DNA of 64,000 bases from Telluria aromaticivorans (GCF_013003915.1 NZ_JABAIV010000008.1:62001-126000); one strand, 5' to 3'; numbered from the stretch's first letter, positions 18,155-28,122 are shown. Made by a program: numbers and translations. The notes: generated by a model not told the origin, from the letters alone.

Positions 18155-18808
18155 ATGAATATCGAACAAGCCCGCTTCAACATGATCGAACAGCAGATCC
18201 GCCCGTGGAACGTGCTTGACCAGGACGTGCTCGACCTGCTGCACGTCGTCAAGCGCGAAGCGTTCGTGCCGGTCGCCTACCAGAACCTGGCCTTCGCGGA
18301 CGTCGAAATCCCGCTGCCGGGCGGCGAGGCGATGTTTAACCCGAAGGTCGAAGCGCGCATCGCGCAGGAGATCGCGGTCAAGAAGCACGAAAACGTCCTG
18401 GAAATCGGCGCCGGTTCGGGCTATATGGCGGCACTGCTGGCGCACAAGGCGCGCCACGTGACCACCGTCGAGATCCTGCCGGAAACCAAGGCCCTGGCCG
18501 AGCAAAACCTGGCCCGTGCCGGCGTCACCAACGTGAGCGTCGAGCTGGGCGATGGCGCCCAGGGCTGGGCCAAGGGCGCGCCCTTTGATGTGATCGTGGT
18601 GTCGGGCGGCCTGCCGGTGCTGCCGGAAGCGCTGCTGCAGCAGGTAAAAGTGGGTGGCCGCCTGGCGGTGATCCTGGGCGATGCGCCGGCGATGAGCTTC
18701 AACATCATCACCCGCGTATCGGAAACGGCCTACGACACGGTCAAGCTGTTCGAGACCAATGTCAAGACGCTGACGGGCGCGCAAACGCCGTCGCGCTTCC
18801 AGTTCTGA
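18155..18808 (+). CDS. pcm: Protein-L-isoaspartate O-methyltransferase family protein
   Basis: 217 residues. It is predicted to methylate isoaspartyl residues in damaged proteins with S-adenosylmethionine. The SAM motif is NVLEIGAGSGYMAALLAHKA, followed by VTTVEILPETKALAEQN and a post-I acidic region GDGAQGW. N-terminal FNMIEQQIRPWNVLDQDVLD and REAFVP match the short PCMT relatives. It is slightly longer than some Pcm and lacks the classical GGTL-like motif, so activity on another substrate is possible. Gene order with a rhodanese and tolC is recurrent in this family of bacteria. Confidence 0.85.
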   Translation: MNIEQARFNMIEQQIRPWNVLDQDVLDLLHVVKREAFVPVAYQNLAFADVEIPLPGGEAMFNPKVEARIAQEIAVKKHENVLEIGAGSGYMAALLAHKARHVTTVEILPETKALAEQNLARAGVTNVSVELGDGAQGWAKGAPFDVIVVSGGLPVLPEALLQQVKVGGRLAVILGDAPAMSFNIITRVSETAYDTVKLFETNVKTLTGAQTPSRFQF

Positions 18809-18815
18809 GGACGCG

Positions 18816-19139
18816 ATGCAGCACGTGAGCGCACCCGAACTGGCCGCACGGCTGGCCGACCCGGCGCAGGAGCAGCCGCTGCTGCTGGACGTGCGCGAGA
18901 ACTGGGAATTCTCCACCTGCCATATCGCAGGTTCGACCCAGATCCCGATGCACCTGATCCCGATCCGGGTTGGCGAACTCGATGACGACCGCGAGATCGT
19001 CTGCATTTGCCACCATGGAGCGCGCAGCATGCAGGTGGCTGCCTTCCTGGAGCGTAACGGGTTCAGCAACGTAACGAATTTGACGGGCGGGGTACACGCC
19101 TGGGCCGTACAGGTCGATCCTTCGATGCCGAAGTATTGA
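18816..19139 (+). CDS. Single-domain rhodanese-like protein
   Basis: 107 residues, the size of a GlpE-like rhodanese. The domain runs from the CH2A-like LLLDVRENWEFSTCHIAGST to the active-site loop ICICHHGARSMQ, with catalytic Cys at residue 65, ending in FSNVTNLTGGVHAWAVQVD. Sulfur transfer from a thiosulfate-like or persulfide donor is the family reaction. It starts 7 bp after the methyltransferase stop, so the two are co-transcribed, with tolC next. Confidence 0.92.
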   Translation: MQHVSAPELAARLADPAQEQPLLLDVRENWEFSTCHIAGSTQIPMHLIPIRVGELDDDREIVCICHHGARSMQVAAFLERNGFSNVTNLTGGVHAWAVQVDPSMPKY

Positions 19140-19178
19140 CCTGCATCCTAACTTTTGATGACTCCTGTGGAGATTGCA

Positions 19179-20540
19179 ATGCAGAAACCCCTTATTGCCG
19201 TGCTGGTTGCCAGCGCCTTCTTTTCGCTCAATGCAGGCGCGGCTGACTTGATCCAGGTGTACCAGCAGGCACTGGCCAACGACGCGACGTTTGCGAGCGC
19301 ACGCGCGTCGGCAGCCGCCGGCCGGGAACGGATCGCACAGGGGCGTGCAGGCCTGCTGCCGACGGTAGGCCTCACCGGCAGCAGCATCAAGAACGACGCC
19401 GACAACTCGCCGTGGAACGAGGGGCAGTTCGTCAACAATCCGATCACCGGCACCCCGACCCTGGTGGCCGGCTCCGGCTCGAACGTGCGCACCACCGAGT
19501 ACACGCTGGCGCTGACCCAGCCGCTGTTCCGCTGGGCCGCATGGCAGACCTACCAGCAGAGCAAGCTGCAGCAGGCAGTGGCCGAGGCCCAGTTCGCCCA
19601 GGCCCAGCAAGACCTGATCACCCGCGTGGCGCAAGCCTATTTCGACGTGCTGGCAGCCCAGGACAAGCTGGAATCGACCCGCGCCCAGAAGACCGCGGTG
19701 ACCGAGCAGCTGGCATCGGCCAAGCGCAATTTCGAGGTCGGCACCCAGACCATCACCGATACCCACGAAGCGCAGGCGGCATATGACCTGGTGATTGCCC
19801 AGGAATTCGCGGCAGTGAACGACCTGGACAACAAGAACAATGCGCTGCAGGCCATCATCGGCACCTCCCCAGCCATGCTGGCGCCGCTGAAGACCGGCAT
19901 CACCTTGGCAGCGCCATCGCCGGCCTCGCCGGATCCATGGGTGAGCTCGGCCGAGACCCAGAACTATGGCGTGACCGTCTCGCAGCTGCAGGTGGAACTG
20001 GCTCGCCGCGAAATCTCGCGCAACCGCGCCGGCCATTATCCGACCCTCGACCTGGTAGCGGCCTCGACCCGCCGCGACGTCGGCGGCCAGATCACCGGCT
20101 CCGGCGTGGCCAAGAACAACGGCATCGGCGTGCAGTTCGCCGTCCCGATCTTCAACGGCTTCGGCGTGACCAGCCGCGTGCGTGAATCGATCGCGCTGGA
20201 AGACAAGGCGCGCAACGACCTGGAGGCTACCCGCCGCCAGGCAGCCCTGCAGGCGCGCCAGGCTTATCTTGGCGTGAACAGCGGCATGGCCCAGGTCAAG
20301 GCGCTGGAAGCGGCGGAAGTGTCGAGCCAGTCGGCGCTGGAATCGAACAAGCTCGGTTACCAGGTTGGCGTGCGCATCAATATCGACGTGCTGAACGCGC
20401 AGCGCCAGCTGTATTCGACCCGCACCGACCTGTCGCGTGCACGCTACGACACCATCCTGAACGGCCTGCGCCTGAAGGCTGCTTCGGGCTCGCTGCGCGA
20501 GGCGGACCTGGCGGCGGTGAACAACCTGCTCGCCAAATAA
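19179..20540 (+). CDS. tolC: TolC family outer membrane efflux protein
   Basis: 453 residues from ATG at 19179, chosen because TGGAG lies 7 bp upstream and the leader MQKPLIAVLVASAFFSLNAG-A is a proper signal peptide; an in-frame TTG at 19155 lacks these. Two internally repeated halves of helices and strands typical of TolC are visible: DLIQVYQQALANDATFASAR and YTLALTQPLFRWAAWQTYQQ, then LDLVAASTRRDVGG and GVQFAVPIFNGFGVTSRV in the second half. It forms the trimeric outer-membrane channel for type I secretion and RND efflux. It is the last gene of the pcm-rhodanese-tolC run and is closed by a strong terminator. It could serve the large adhesin at 62285. Confidence 0.94.
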   Translation: MQKPLIAVLVASAFFSLNAGAADLIQVYQQALANDATFASARASAAAGRERIAQGRAGLLPTVGLTGSSIKNDADNSPWNEGQFVNNPITGTPTLVAGSGSNVRTTEYTLALTQPLFRWAAWQTYQQSKLQQAVAEAQFAQAQQDLITRVAQAYFDVLAAQDKLESTRAQKTAVTEQLASAKRNFEVGTQTITDTHEAQAAYDLVIAQEFAAVNDLDNKNNALQAIIGTSPAMLAPLKTGITLAAPSPASPDPWVSSAETQNYGVTVSQLQVELARREISRNRAGHYPTLDLVAASTRRDVGGQITGSGVAKNNGIGVQFAVPIFNGFGVTSRVRESIALEDKARNDLEATRRQAALQARQAYLGVNSGMAQVKALEAAEVSSQSALESNKLGYQVGVRINIDVLNAQRQLYSTRTDLSRARYDTILNGLRLKAASGSLREADLAAVNNLLAK

Positions 20541-20578
20541 GCTTCCTGTGCAGGCCAGCCCTGCGCCGTTGAATGTGA

Positions 20579-20612
20579 AAAGCCCGGACCGGAAATGGTC
20601 CGGGCTTTTTGT
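20579..20612 (+). terminator. Rho-independent terminator after tolC
   Basis: AAGCCCGGACC pairs with GGTCCGGGCTT around loop GGAAAT, followed by TTTTTG. It is 40 bp after the tolC stop. Confidence 0.92.
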
Positions 20613-20670
20613 TTTGGAGATGAGCTAAGTGCTTGATTTCAAGAATAAATAGTTGGCGCACGACAAGTAA

Positions 20671-21954
<1,284 letters not shown>

Positions 21955-21959
21955 TGTTC

Positions 21960-22092
21960 GTAGGGTGGGCGGGAGTGATTCAAGCCACTGGCTTGAATCA
22001 CTCCCGCCCGCGCGTTCAAACCGAATATGAACAAATGGAGCGGTAATTCATACGGTGGTTGAACGCGCGGGCGGCGAAGCCGCCCACCCTAC
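21960..22092. repeat. Nested palindromic repeat, copy 3
   Basis: The left arm has an internal palindrome AGTGATTCAAG-CCACTGG-CTTGAATCACT (core shared). The right arm is TTGAACGCGCGGGCGGC to CGCCCACCCTAC. It lies between the convergent glf and gloA genes. Confidence 0.88.
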
Positions 22093-22097
22093 AATTG

Positions 22098-22136
22098 AAA
22101 CGGGCGGCAGGCTTGATAGCCATGCCGCCCGTTTTG
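22098..22136 (-). terminator. Terminator of gloA (hairpin works on either strand)
   Basis: ACGGGCGGCA (22100-22109) pairs with TGCCGCCCGT (22123-22132). Read on the minus strand it follows the gloA stop with a purine-rich foot; on the plus strand it ends in TTTTG and could also close glf. Confidence 0.65.
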
Positions 22137-22153
22137 TATTTCGCGCTGCCGGC

Positions 22154-22567
22154 TTAGCTGCTCAAACCGCCACCCGCTGCATGGTCCTTGCGCTCGATCA
22201 GCTCGACCTTATAACCATCCGGATCGGTAATGAAAGCAATCACGGTAGAGCCGCCCTTGACCGGCCCCGGCTCGCGCGTGATGTTGCCGCCCGCGGCGCG
22301 CACGCCGTCGCAGGTGGCATGGATGTCGTCGGCCGAGATGGCGATGTGGCCGTAGGCCGAGCCCATCTCGTAGCTCTCGACGCCGTAGTTATAGGTCAGT
22401 TCGAGTTCGGCGTGGTCCGGGTTGCTGCCGTAGCCGAGGAAGGCCAGGGTGTATTTGTATTCCGGGTTGTCGCTGGTGCGCAGCAGTTTCATGCCTAGCA
22501 CGTTTGTGTAGAAGTCGATGGAACGCTGCAGGTTGCCGACGCGGAGCATGGTGTGCAGGATGCGCAT
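22154..22567 (-). CDS. gloA: Lactoylglutathione lyase (glyoxalase I)
   Basis: 137 residues, close to E. coli GloA. It isomerises the methylglyoxal-glutathione hemithioacetal to S-lactoylglutathione. Metal ligands are all present: H5 ([10 protein letters not shown]), E56 (HAELELTYN), H74 ([10 protein letters not shown]) and a Glu near 122 (GYKVELIER). [19 protein letters not shown] and [14 protein letters not shown] are hallmark sequences. It is a single gene on the minus strand, convergent with glf across the palindromic repeat. Confidence 0.96.
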   Translation of the reverse strand: MRILHTMLRVGNLQRSIDFYTNVLGMKLLRTSDNPEYKYTLAFLGYGSNPDHAELELTYNYGVESYEMGSAYGHIAISADDIHATCDGVRAAGGNITREPGPVKGGSTVIAFITDPDGYKVELIERKDHAAGGGLSS

Positions 22568-22787
22568 GGGTGTCTTTCTGGTAAATCGAAAGCAGTCATT
22601 TTATGCCCTTGACGAGATTCTTGCCGGGGACACAATCCGTTTCCCGTATCGGCAAGTGAAGCAGGAGCTGATGCCGAGCTCGTTAGCTTCTATGATGTCA
22701 CATCGACATGCCGGAAAATTTTACATTCATTCTGGGGTGAGGCAACCAAGAAGGTGCAAGCAATTGATTTCATAGCAGATCTAACAT

Positions 22788-22804
22788 CGGGTACGGTTTA
22801 TGCG
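22788..22804 (+). promoter_or_regulatory. Weak candidate sigma-54 promoter of the PEP-CTERM gene at 22890
   Basis: CGGGTACG-GTTT-ATGCG has GG (22790-22791) and GC (22802-22803) ten bases apart plus the ACG of the -24 element, but lacks the TTG of the -12 element. It is mainly of interest because the two other PEP-CTERM genes have better matches. Confidence 0.3.
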
Positions 22805-22889
22805 TCGGGTTCAAATCACCCCCTGCAGCTCATAGTTTCGGCGCGCGGCAGGATTTTCAATGCAGACCGCAACCACGAGGAGTATTGCA

Positions 22890-23501
22890 ATGAGCCTTTT
22901 CCGTACGCTGATGCTGGCCCTGCTGAGCTTGCTGACTGTTGGGCTTGGACAAGTTCCAGCACATGCTTCAGTGATCGTTGCACAACTGATCGACTCGAAT
23001 CCCGGAATACGTGGCCTGACCTATATCGACGGCATATTGACTCAGGACGAGCTGCTTGGCGAGGAAGTCTACGCCGGCAGGTTTACCGGCTTCATCCTGC
23101 GAGATCCCGGCCTGCTAGTAGAAGATGTCGGGCAACGAATCAATATCTTCGATTCCGGAGGCGAGAATTTGATCGCTACCCTGGCGTATGGCGGCAATGT
23201 GGGCACCAATTTCGTCAACACCATGTATTTCTCCGATTCCGATAACGACGAGCTAACGCCTGTGGTATTTCCTACCCTGTCCCTGATCGCAAATGGGAGC
23301 ATTCAGACTGTACTGGAACTCACCTCGGACACTGGCGATCAATATATTTTTCAGTACCAATATATTCCAGCCACCATTCCAGAACCATCGACGATCGCCC
23401 TCCTTTCCATCGCCACCGGTGCGTTGGGGCTAATGCGTCGGCAACGTCGTCAGCAGACCCCGGCACCGCGCAGCGATATCGCAGGAGCGTCGGAGGCCTG
23501 A
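22890..23501 (+). CDS. PEP-CTERM sorting-domain protein
   Basis: 203 residues from ATG at 22890, chosen for AGGAG 8 bp upstream and a clean signal peptide (SLFRTLMLALLSLLTVGLG, cleavage near AHAS). The body is beta-rich and acidic with no known enzyme motif (FTGFILRDPGLLVEDVGQ, YFSDSDNDELTPVVFPTLSL). The C-terminal signal is IPEPSTIALLSIATGALGLM followed by basic RRQRRQ. An unusual ~15-residue tail follows the basic cluster (TPAPRSDIAGASEA), where most PEP-CTERM proteins stop. It is expected to be cleaved by exosortase and surface-anchored or released. It is somewhat AT-richer than its neighbours. Confidence 0.88.
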   Translation: MSLFRTLMLALLSLLTVGLGQVPAHASVIVAQLIDSNPGIRGLTYIDGILTQDELLGEEVYAGRFTGFILRDPGLLVEDVGQRINIFDSGGENLIATLAYGGNVGTNFVNTMYFSDSDNDELTPVVFPTLSLIANGSIQTVLELTSDTGDQYIFQYQYIPATIPEPSTIALLSIATGALGLMRRQRRQQTPAPRSDIAGASEA

Positions 23502-23517
23502 CAGGCAAGCAGCAGGC

Positions 23518-23952
23518 TTACCCGTTTTCGAGCTTGGCGTTGAGCGTGATCGTCGCGTTCAACAGCTTCGACACTGGGCAGTTTTCCTTGGCGGTGGTGG
23601 CGGCCTTGTCGAAAGCTTCCTGGCTGGCGCCAGGGATCCTGGCTACCAGGTCGAGGTGCACGGCCGTGATCGAGAAGCCGCCTTCGACCTTTTCCATGGA
23701 CACGGTGGCCGTGGTGCGCAGTTCGTCGGCAGTCAGGCCTGCCTGGCCGAGCTGGCCCGACAGCGCCATCGTGAAGCAGCCCGCGTGGGCGGCGCCGATC
23801 AGTTCTTCGGGGTTGGTGCCCGGGCCGTCTTCGAAGCGGGTGTTGAAGCCGTATTGCGAATCCTTGAGCACGCCGCTGGCGGTCGAGACCGCGCCCTTGC
23901 CGTCTTTCAGGCCGCCGCTCCAGACGGCGCTGCCCTTGCGTTTGATGGTCAT
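23518..23952 (-). CDS. osmC: Osmotically inducible peroxiredoxin OsmC
   Basis: 144 residues, same length class as E. coli OsmC. It reduces organic hydroperoxides. The paired redox cysteines are in place: C59 in GAAHAGCFTMALS and C125 in AKENCPVSKLLNA. The N-terminus KRKGSAVWSGGLKDGKGAVS and NTRFEDGPGTNPEELIGAAH are characteristic. ATG at 23952 follows the upstream small gene by 10 bp with GGAAACC between, so the two form an operon. A second, Ohr-type, member of the family lies at 28445. Confidence 0.95.
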   Translation of the reverse strand: MTIKRKGSAVWSGGLKDGKGAVSTASGVLKDSQYGFNTRFEDGPGTNPEELIGAAHAGCFTMALSGQLGQAGLTADELRTTATVSMEKVEGGFSITAVHLDLVARIPGASQEAFDKAATTAKENCPVSKLLNATITLNAKLENG

Positions 23953-23962
23953 GGTGGTTTCC

Positions 23963-24283
23963 TTACAGGTTGTTCTTGTCGGTGGGTGCGTCGTCGGAGT
24001 CGTGGCGGCGCATCGAGCGGTGGTTGTCGGGCAGGGGGTTGGCCTGGCCGGTCGCGCCCGCCTTGGGGTCGACGGCCTGGTCCAGGCCCTGGCCATTGGT
24101 GCCGTAGCAGTCGGTATTCTGCAGGCCTTGGGCGAGGTCTTCCGCGGCCTGCTTCATGACGCCGCGTGGGGCCTGGTCTTGCGCGTCCGGGGTCTCGTCG
24201 CGCTCGTGAGGCTGGCGCTTGACGCCGTCGTTTTCAATCGGTGCCTTCGTGTTGACGAAGCGGTCTTTGGTTTCGGTAACCAT
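23963..24283 (-). CDS. Small hydrophilic hypothetical protein co-transcribed with osmC
   Basis: 106 residues from ATG at 24283 with a near-ideal ribosome site (GAAGGAGATTCAC). The protein is highly polar and likely disordered (RFVNTKAPIENDGVKRQPHE, RDETPDAQDQAPRGVMKQAA, HRSMRRHDSDDAPTDKNNL) with no hydrophobic core and a single Cys. No family is recognised. Composition recalls hydrophilin or stress-protectant proteins. It lies 10 bp upstream of osmC on the same strand, so a stress-related role is inferred from context only. Confidence 0.75.
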   Translation of the reverse strand: MVTETKDRFVNTKAPIENDGVKRQPHERDETPDAQDQAPRGVMKQAAEDLAQGLQNTDCYGTNGQGLDQAVDPKAGATGQANPLPDNHRSMRRHDSDDAPTDKNNL

Positions 24284-24409
24284 GTGAATCTCCTTCTGTT
24301 GCAGTTGACTGAATCCTAACCGTCCACTGCCAATGGAGTCGCGCGCTTGGATGGCGCGGCAAGCGGCTTGTGTAAATGCGTGATGCTTTTTTGCAATTGT
24401 CCCGCTAAC

Positions 24410-25348
24410 ATGGCAACTCAGACGACTTCCCGGATGAGCACCTTGACCACCGACGCCATCGACTACCGGCAGCATGCCGGCACCTGCAAGAATTGCGGCG
24501 CCACCACCAGCGGCAATTTCTGCCAGGCCTGCGGCCAGGCCACCCACCTGCACGTGCCGAGCGCGCGCGAATTCCTGCATGAATTCCTGTCGCATTACGT
24601 GGCGCTCGAAGGCAAGCTGTGGCGCTCGCTGAAGCTGCTGCTGTTCAAGCCGGGCTTCCTGACCCGCGAATACATCGAAGGCCGGCGCGTGCGCTATGTC
24701 GAGCCGCTGCGCCTCTACCTGAGTTTCAGCATCATCTTCTTTTTCCTCGTCAAGCTCAGTGGCGTGGAGATCATCGAGAACGAGACCGATGCCCCGCCTG
24801 ATGCGCGGCCGGCGGTGAGCGCGCCGGCTGCTGCCATGGCGGGACGGGAAGTGGCAAGGCAGCCGCAGGACTTTACCGAATTCGAACGCGATGTCGTGCG
24901 CGAGCTGGGCACCGTCAGCCCGCGGCTGGGCAAGGGCGCAGAGAAATTCCTCGGGCTGCCGGGCGAGCAGAAGAGCGCGGCGGCGAAAAGCGCCTTCTTC
25001 AGCTACGCCCCGTATGCGATCTTCCTCTTGATGCCTATCTTCGCGCTCTACCTGAAGCTGCTCTATCTCGGCTCGGGGCGGCGCTACGGCGAGCATTTCC
25101 TGTTCGCCCTGCACAGCAATGCCTTTGCCTTCTTCATGCTGAGCCTGTTCGTGGTGGCGAACGGGTGGGATTTCGTGCGCTTCCTGCTGTTGCTCTGGCT
25201 GGTTGCTTACCTGCCCACGGCGATGCGGCGGGTGTACGGCGGCGGCCGCTTGGTGACTGCGCTGCGCTGGATCACCCTGGTGGCCCTGCATTTGCTGAGC
25301 CTGGTGGCAGCTGTCGCGGTGGCGGTCGGCCTGGTCCTGGTCAATTAA
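24410..25348 (+). CDS. DUF3667 domain membrane protein
   Basis: 312 residues from ATG at 24410; an ATG at 24434 is also possible and neither has a clear ribosome site. A zinc-ribbon-like N-terminus has CxxC pairs CKNCGATTSGNFCQACGQ (Cys 26, 29, 38, 41). It is followed by FLHEFLSHYVALEGKLWRSL and LLFKPGFLTREYIEGRRVRY, the core of DUF3667. About five membrane segments follow (YLSFSIIFFFLVKLSG, APYAIFLLMPIFALYLKLLY, AFAFFMLSLFVVANGW, FLLLLWLVAYLPTA, LLSLVAAVAVAVGLVLV). Function is unknown; members often sit in the inner membrane. The LexA-controlled nadK promoter begins just after its stop. Confidence 0.85.
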   Translation: MATQTTSRMSTLTTDAIDYRQHAGTCKNCGATTSGNFCQACGQATHLHVPSAREFLHEFLSHYVALEGKLWRSLKLLLFKPGFLTREYIEGRRVRYVEPLRLYLSFSIIFFFLVKLSGVEIIENETDAPPDARPAVSAPAAAMAGREVARQPQDFTEFERDVVRELGTVSPRLGKGAEKFLGLPGEQKSAAAKSAFFSYAPYAIFLLMPIFALYLKLLYLGSGRRYGEHFLFALHSNAFAFFMLSLFVVANGWDFVRFLLLLWLVAYLPTAMRRVYGGGRLVTALRWITLVALHLLSLVAAVAVAVGLVLVN

Positions 25349-25372
25349 ATATACTGCCCTGCTGTTGCCGAC

Positions 25373-25418
25373 TTGCCGGTTGCGCGCCGTCCCCGCTATA
25401 CTGTTTATTTGTACAGTC
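25373..25418 (+). promoter_or_regulatory. Promoter with overlapping LexA (SOS) box before nadK-recN
   Basis: TTGCCG (25373-25378), an 18-bp spacer and TATACT (25397-25402) form a promoter. A LexA box CTGT-TTATTTGT-ACAG (25401-25416) overlaps the -10 element, with the preferred TA before CTGT. The arrangement CTGT-N8-ACAG is the established proteobacterial LexA consensus. LexA bound here would block RNA polymerase until DNA damage. Confidence 0.82.
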
Positions 25419-25501
25419 ATTCCGGGCGCGCGTAGCCGATCCTTCTATCGCAGCCGCTAATCGGTTAATCTCCATCCTCCTGCCCCAACCGCCCGAGACC
25501 C

Positions 25502-26404
25502 ATGCCCGTGACGTCCCAACCGCAACAAATCATCGCGCTCGTGGTGCGGCAAAATACTCCCGGCATCGAAGAGCCGGTGGGGCGCCTGACCGAATTCCTG
25601 GCCGCGTCCGGCTACCGGGTCGTGTACGAAACCGACACCGCGGCGCACCTGGGAACCGACGGCATCGAGTCCATGACAGTCGCCGAGATCGGCGAGCAGG
25701 CCAGTTACGCGGTGGTCATGGGCGGCGACGGCACCATGCTCGGCATCGCGCGCCAGCTCGCCCAATACGACATTCCGCTCATCGGCATCAACTCCGGCCG
25801 CCTGGGTTTCATTACCGACATCCCGATCGACCGCATGGTCCCGGCCCTGGGCGAAATCCTGCAGGGCCAGGCCAAGACCGAGGAGCGCACTCTGCTGGAA
25901 GCGCGTGTGGTGCGCGAGGGCCAGCAGATCTTCTGCGCGGTCGCGTTCAACGACGTCGTGGTGGCGCGCGGCGCCGGCGCCGGCATGGTCGAGCTCAAGC
26001 TCACCGTGGATGGCGAATTCATGTACAACCAGCGCGCGGACGGCCTGATCGTCTCGACGCCCACCGGCTCGACTGCCTATGCGCTGTCGGCCGGCGGCCC
26101 GCTGCTGCATCCGCGCGTGCAGGGCATCGTGCTGGTGCCGATCGCGCCGCATGCGCTGTCGAACCGGCCGATCGTGGTGCCGGAATCGAGCGAGATCGTG
26201 GTCGAACTCGTGGCAGGGCGCGACATCAGCGTGAATTTCGACATGCAGACCTTTACCAGCGCGCAGCTGGGCGACCACATCGTCATCTCGCGTTCGCCGC
26301 ACACGATCACCTTCCTGCACCCGCGCGACTGGAGCTATTACCATACGCTGCGCGAAAAGCTGCACTGGAACGAATACCCGACCAACGAAGGCAAGCTCAC
26401 GTAA
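25502..26404 (+). CDS. nadK: NAD kinase
   Basis: 300 residues. It phosphorylates NAD+ to NADP+ in the cytoplasm. The signature GGDGT is at about 74-78 ([16 protein letters not shown]), followed by [13 protein letters not shown], the conserved LNDVVV-like [17 protein letters not shown], and [20 protein letters not shown]. The C-terminal [20 protein letters not shown] is also typical. ATG at 25502 is the only sensible start. It is transcribed ahead of recN (53-bp gap) from a promoter bearing a LexA box, so NADP supply would rise in the SOS response. Confidence 0.96.
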   Translation: MPVTSQPQQIIALVVRQNTPGIEEPVGRLTEFLAASGYRVVYETDTAAHLGTDGIESMTVAEIGEQASYAVVMGGDGTMLGIARQLAQYDIPLIGINSGRLGFITDIPIDRMVPALGEILQGQAKTEERTLLEARVVREGQQIFCAVAFNDVVVARGAGAGMVELKLTVDGEFMYNQRADGLIVSTPTGSTAYALSAGGPLLHPRVQGIVLVPIAPHALSNRPIVVPESSEIVVELVAGRDISVNFDMQTFTSAQLGDHIVISRSPHTITFLHPRDWSYYHTLREKLHWNEYPTNEGKLT

Positions 26405-26457
26405 GGCCACAGGCCACGTCATGCACCAACAAGCCACGACAGGAGACCCGATTTTTC

Positions 26458-28122
26458 ATGCTGCGCACACTTACCATCCGTGACTTCGTCATTGTCGACG
26501 CCATCGAGCTCGAGTTCGCGAACGGTTTCTCGGTGTTCACCGGCGAGACCGGCGCCGGCAAGTCGATTCTGATCGATGCGCTGCAACTGGCGCTGGGCGG
26601 GCGCGGCGACGCAAGCATGGTGCGCGAAGGCGCGGCCAAGGCCGACATCACCGCCGAATTCGCGCTCACGCCGGCGGCAACGGAGTGGCTCGAGCAGCAC
26701 GAGTTCGGCATCGAAGAGGGCGGGGCGCTGCTGCGCCGCGTGATCGACAACGCGGGCCGCTCGAAAGCCTATATCAACGGCATCAGCGCCACCGCCGCGC
26801 AGCTGCGCGAGCTGGGCGACATGCTGGTCGATATCCACGGCCAGCACGCGCACCAGTCGCTGCTCAAGTCGGACGCGCAGCGCGCGCTGCTCGACAACCA
26901 GATCGCGGTGCGCGACCCGGCCGCTGCTGCGGACATGCAGGAAGTCAGCGCCACCTACAAGACCTGGCGCGCGCTGGTGCGCCAGCGCGAGGAGTTCGAA
27001 AACGACGCGCGCAACGTGCTGCTGGAGCGCGAGCGCCTGGAGTGGCAGGTGGGTGAGCTCGACAAGCTGGCCCCGAAGGCGGGCGAGTGGACCGAGATCA
27101 CCAACGAGCACAGCCGCCTGTCACATGCGGCCAGCCTGCTGGAAGGCGCGCAGGAAGCGCTGCTCGCCATTTCCGAAGCCGACCAGCCGATCCTGTCGCA
27201 GCTATCCTCGCTCAACGCCAAGCTGGGCAAGCTGGTGGATGTCGATAGCGGGCTGCAGCCGGTGCTCGACTGCATGGAGCCAGCCCGCATCCAGCTGCAG
27301 GAAGCCGTGTACGCGCTGAACAACTACATCGACAAGGTCGAGCTCGACCCGGCCCGCCTGCGTGAAGTCGACGCCCGCATGGAAGCCCTGCACGGCGCCG
27401 CTCGCCGCTACCACGTGACGCCCGAGGAGCTGCACGAAGAACACGCTACCCTGGCTGCACGCCTGCGCCAGCTGGCCGACGCCAGCGACATGGACGGCCT
27501 GCGCAAGCAGGAAGAGAAAGCCAAGGCGGCCTATATGACGGCGGCCGCGCGCCTGTCGAAACGGCGCGCGCAGGCGGCCGTTGAACTGGGCAAGGGCGTC
27601 ACTAGCGCGATGCAGGAACTGAGCATGACCGGCGGCAGCTTCGCCGTCGCCCTGAATGCCGGCGAGCCGGGCGTACACGGGGTCGAGCAGGTCGAATTCC
27701 TGGTGGCCGGCCACGCGGGAGTGGCGCCACGGCCGCTGGCCAAGGTGGCTTCGGGTGGCGAACTGGCGCGCATCTCGCTGGCGATCGCCGTGATCACGGC
27801 GCATGCCACCACCACGCCGACGCTGATCTTCGATGAGGTGGATACCGGCATTGGCGGCGGCGTCGCCGAGGTGGTGGGGCGCCTGCTCAAGCGTTTGGGG
27901 CAGCAGCGCCAGGTGCTGTGCGTGACCCACCTGCCGCAGGTGGCCAGCCAGGCCAACCAGCACTTCCAGGTGGCGAAGGGAACGACGGGCGAGGGGCGTA
28001 CCGTGTCGCGCATCGACGTGCTGGATAACCGCTCGCGCGTGGAAGAGGTGGCGCGCATGCTGGGCGGGATCGAGATTACGGAGACGACGCGCAAGCATGC
28101 AAGGGAGTTGCTGGCGTCGTGA
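26458..28122 (+). CDS. recN: DNA repair protein RecN
   Basis: 554 residues, normal length. It is an SMC-like ATPase in double-strand-break repair. The Walker A motif is FSVFTGETGAGKSILIDAL (about 26-44), with LVDIHGQHAHQSLLK and a long coiled-coil centre (about 150-360: RQREEFENDARNVLLERERL, LAARLRQLADASDMDGLRKQ). The ABC signature is KVASGGELARISLAIAVI and Walker B is TLIFDEVDTGIGGGVAEVVG. ATG at 26458 follows AGGAG. The frame runs into a 22-bp tandem repeat whose first unit overlaps the stop codon. SOS control through the nadK promoter matches RecN regulation in E. coli. Confidence 0.96.
   Translation: MLRTLTIRDFVIVDAIELEFANGFSVFTGETGAGKSILIDALQLALGGRGDASMVREGAAKADITAEFALTPAATEWLEQHEFGIEEGGALLRRVIDNAGRSKAYINGISATAAQLRELGDMLVDIHGQHAHQSLLKSDAQRALLDNQIAVRDPAAAADMQEVSATYKTWRALVRQREEFENDARNVLLERERLEWQVGELDKLAPKAGEWTEITNEHSRLSHAASLLEGAQEALLAISEADQPILSQLSSLNAKLGKLVDVDSGLQPVLDCMEPARIQLQEAVYALNNYIDKVELDPARLREVDARMEALHGAARRYHVTPEELHEEHATLAARLRQLADASDMDGLRKQEEKAKAAYMTAAARLSKRRAQAAVELGKGVTSAMQELSMTGGSFAVALNAGEPGVHGVEQVEFLVAGHAGVAPRPLAKVASGGELARISLAIAVITAHATTTPTLIFDEVDTGIGGGVAEVVGRLLKRLGQQRQVLCVTHLPQVASQANQHFQVAKGTTGEGRTVSRIDVLDNRSRVEEVARMLGGIEITETTRKHARELLAS

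Noticed and set aside
25165..28122. One 985-codon frame apparently fusing sequence from DUF3667 and nadK regions to RecN
   Set aside because: The N-terminal half is out-of-frame Arg/Ala-rich shadow of DUF3667 and nadK. RecN starts properly at 26458 with its own ribosome site.
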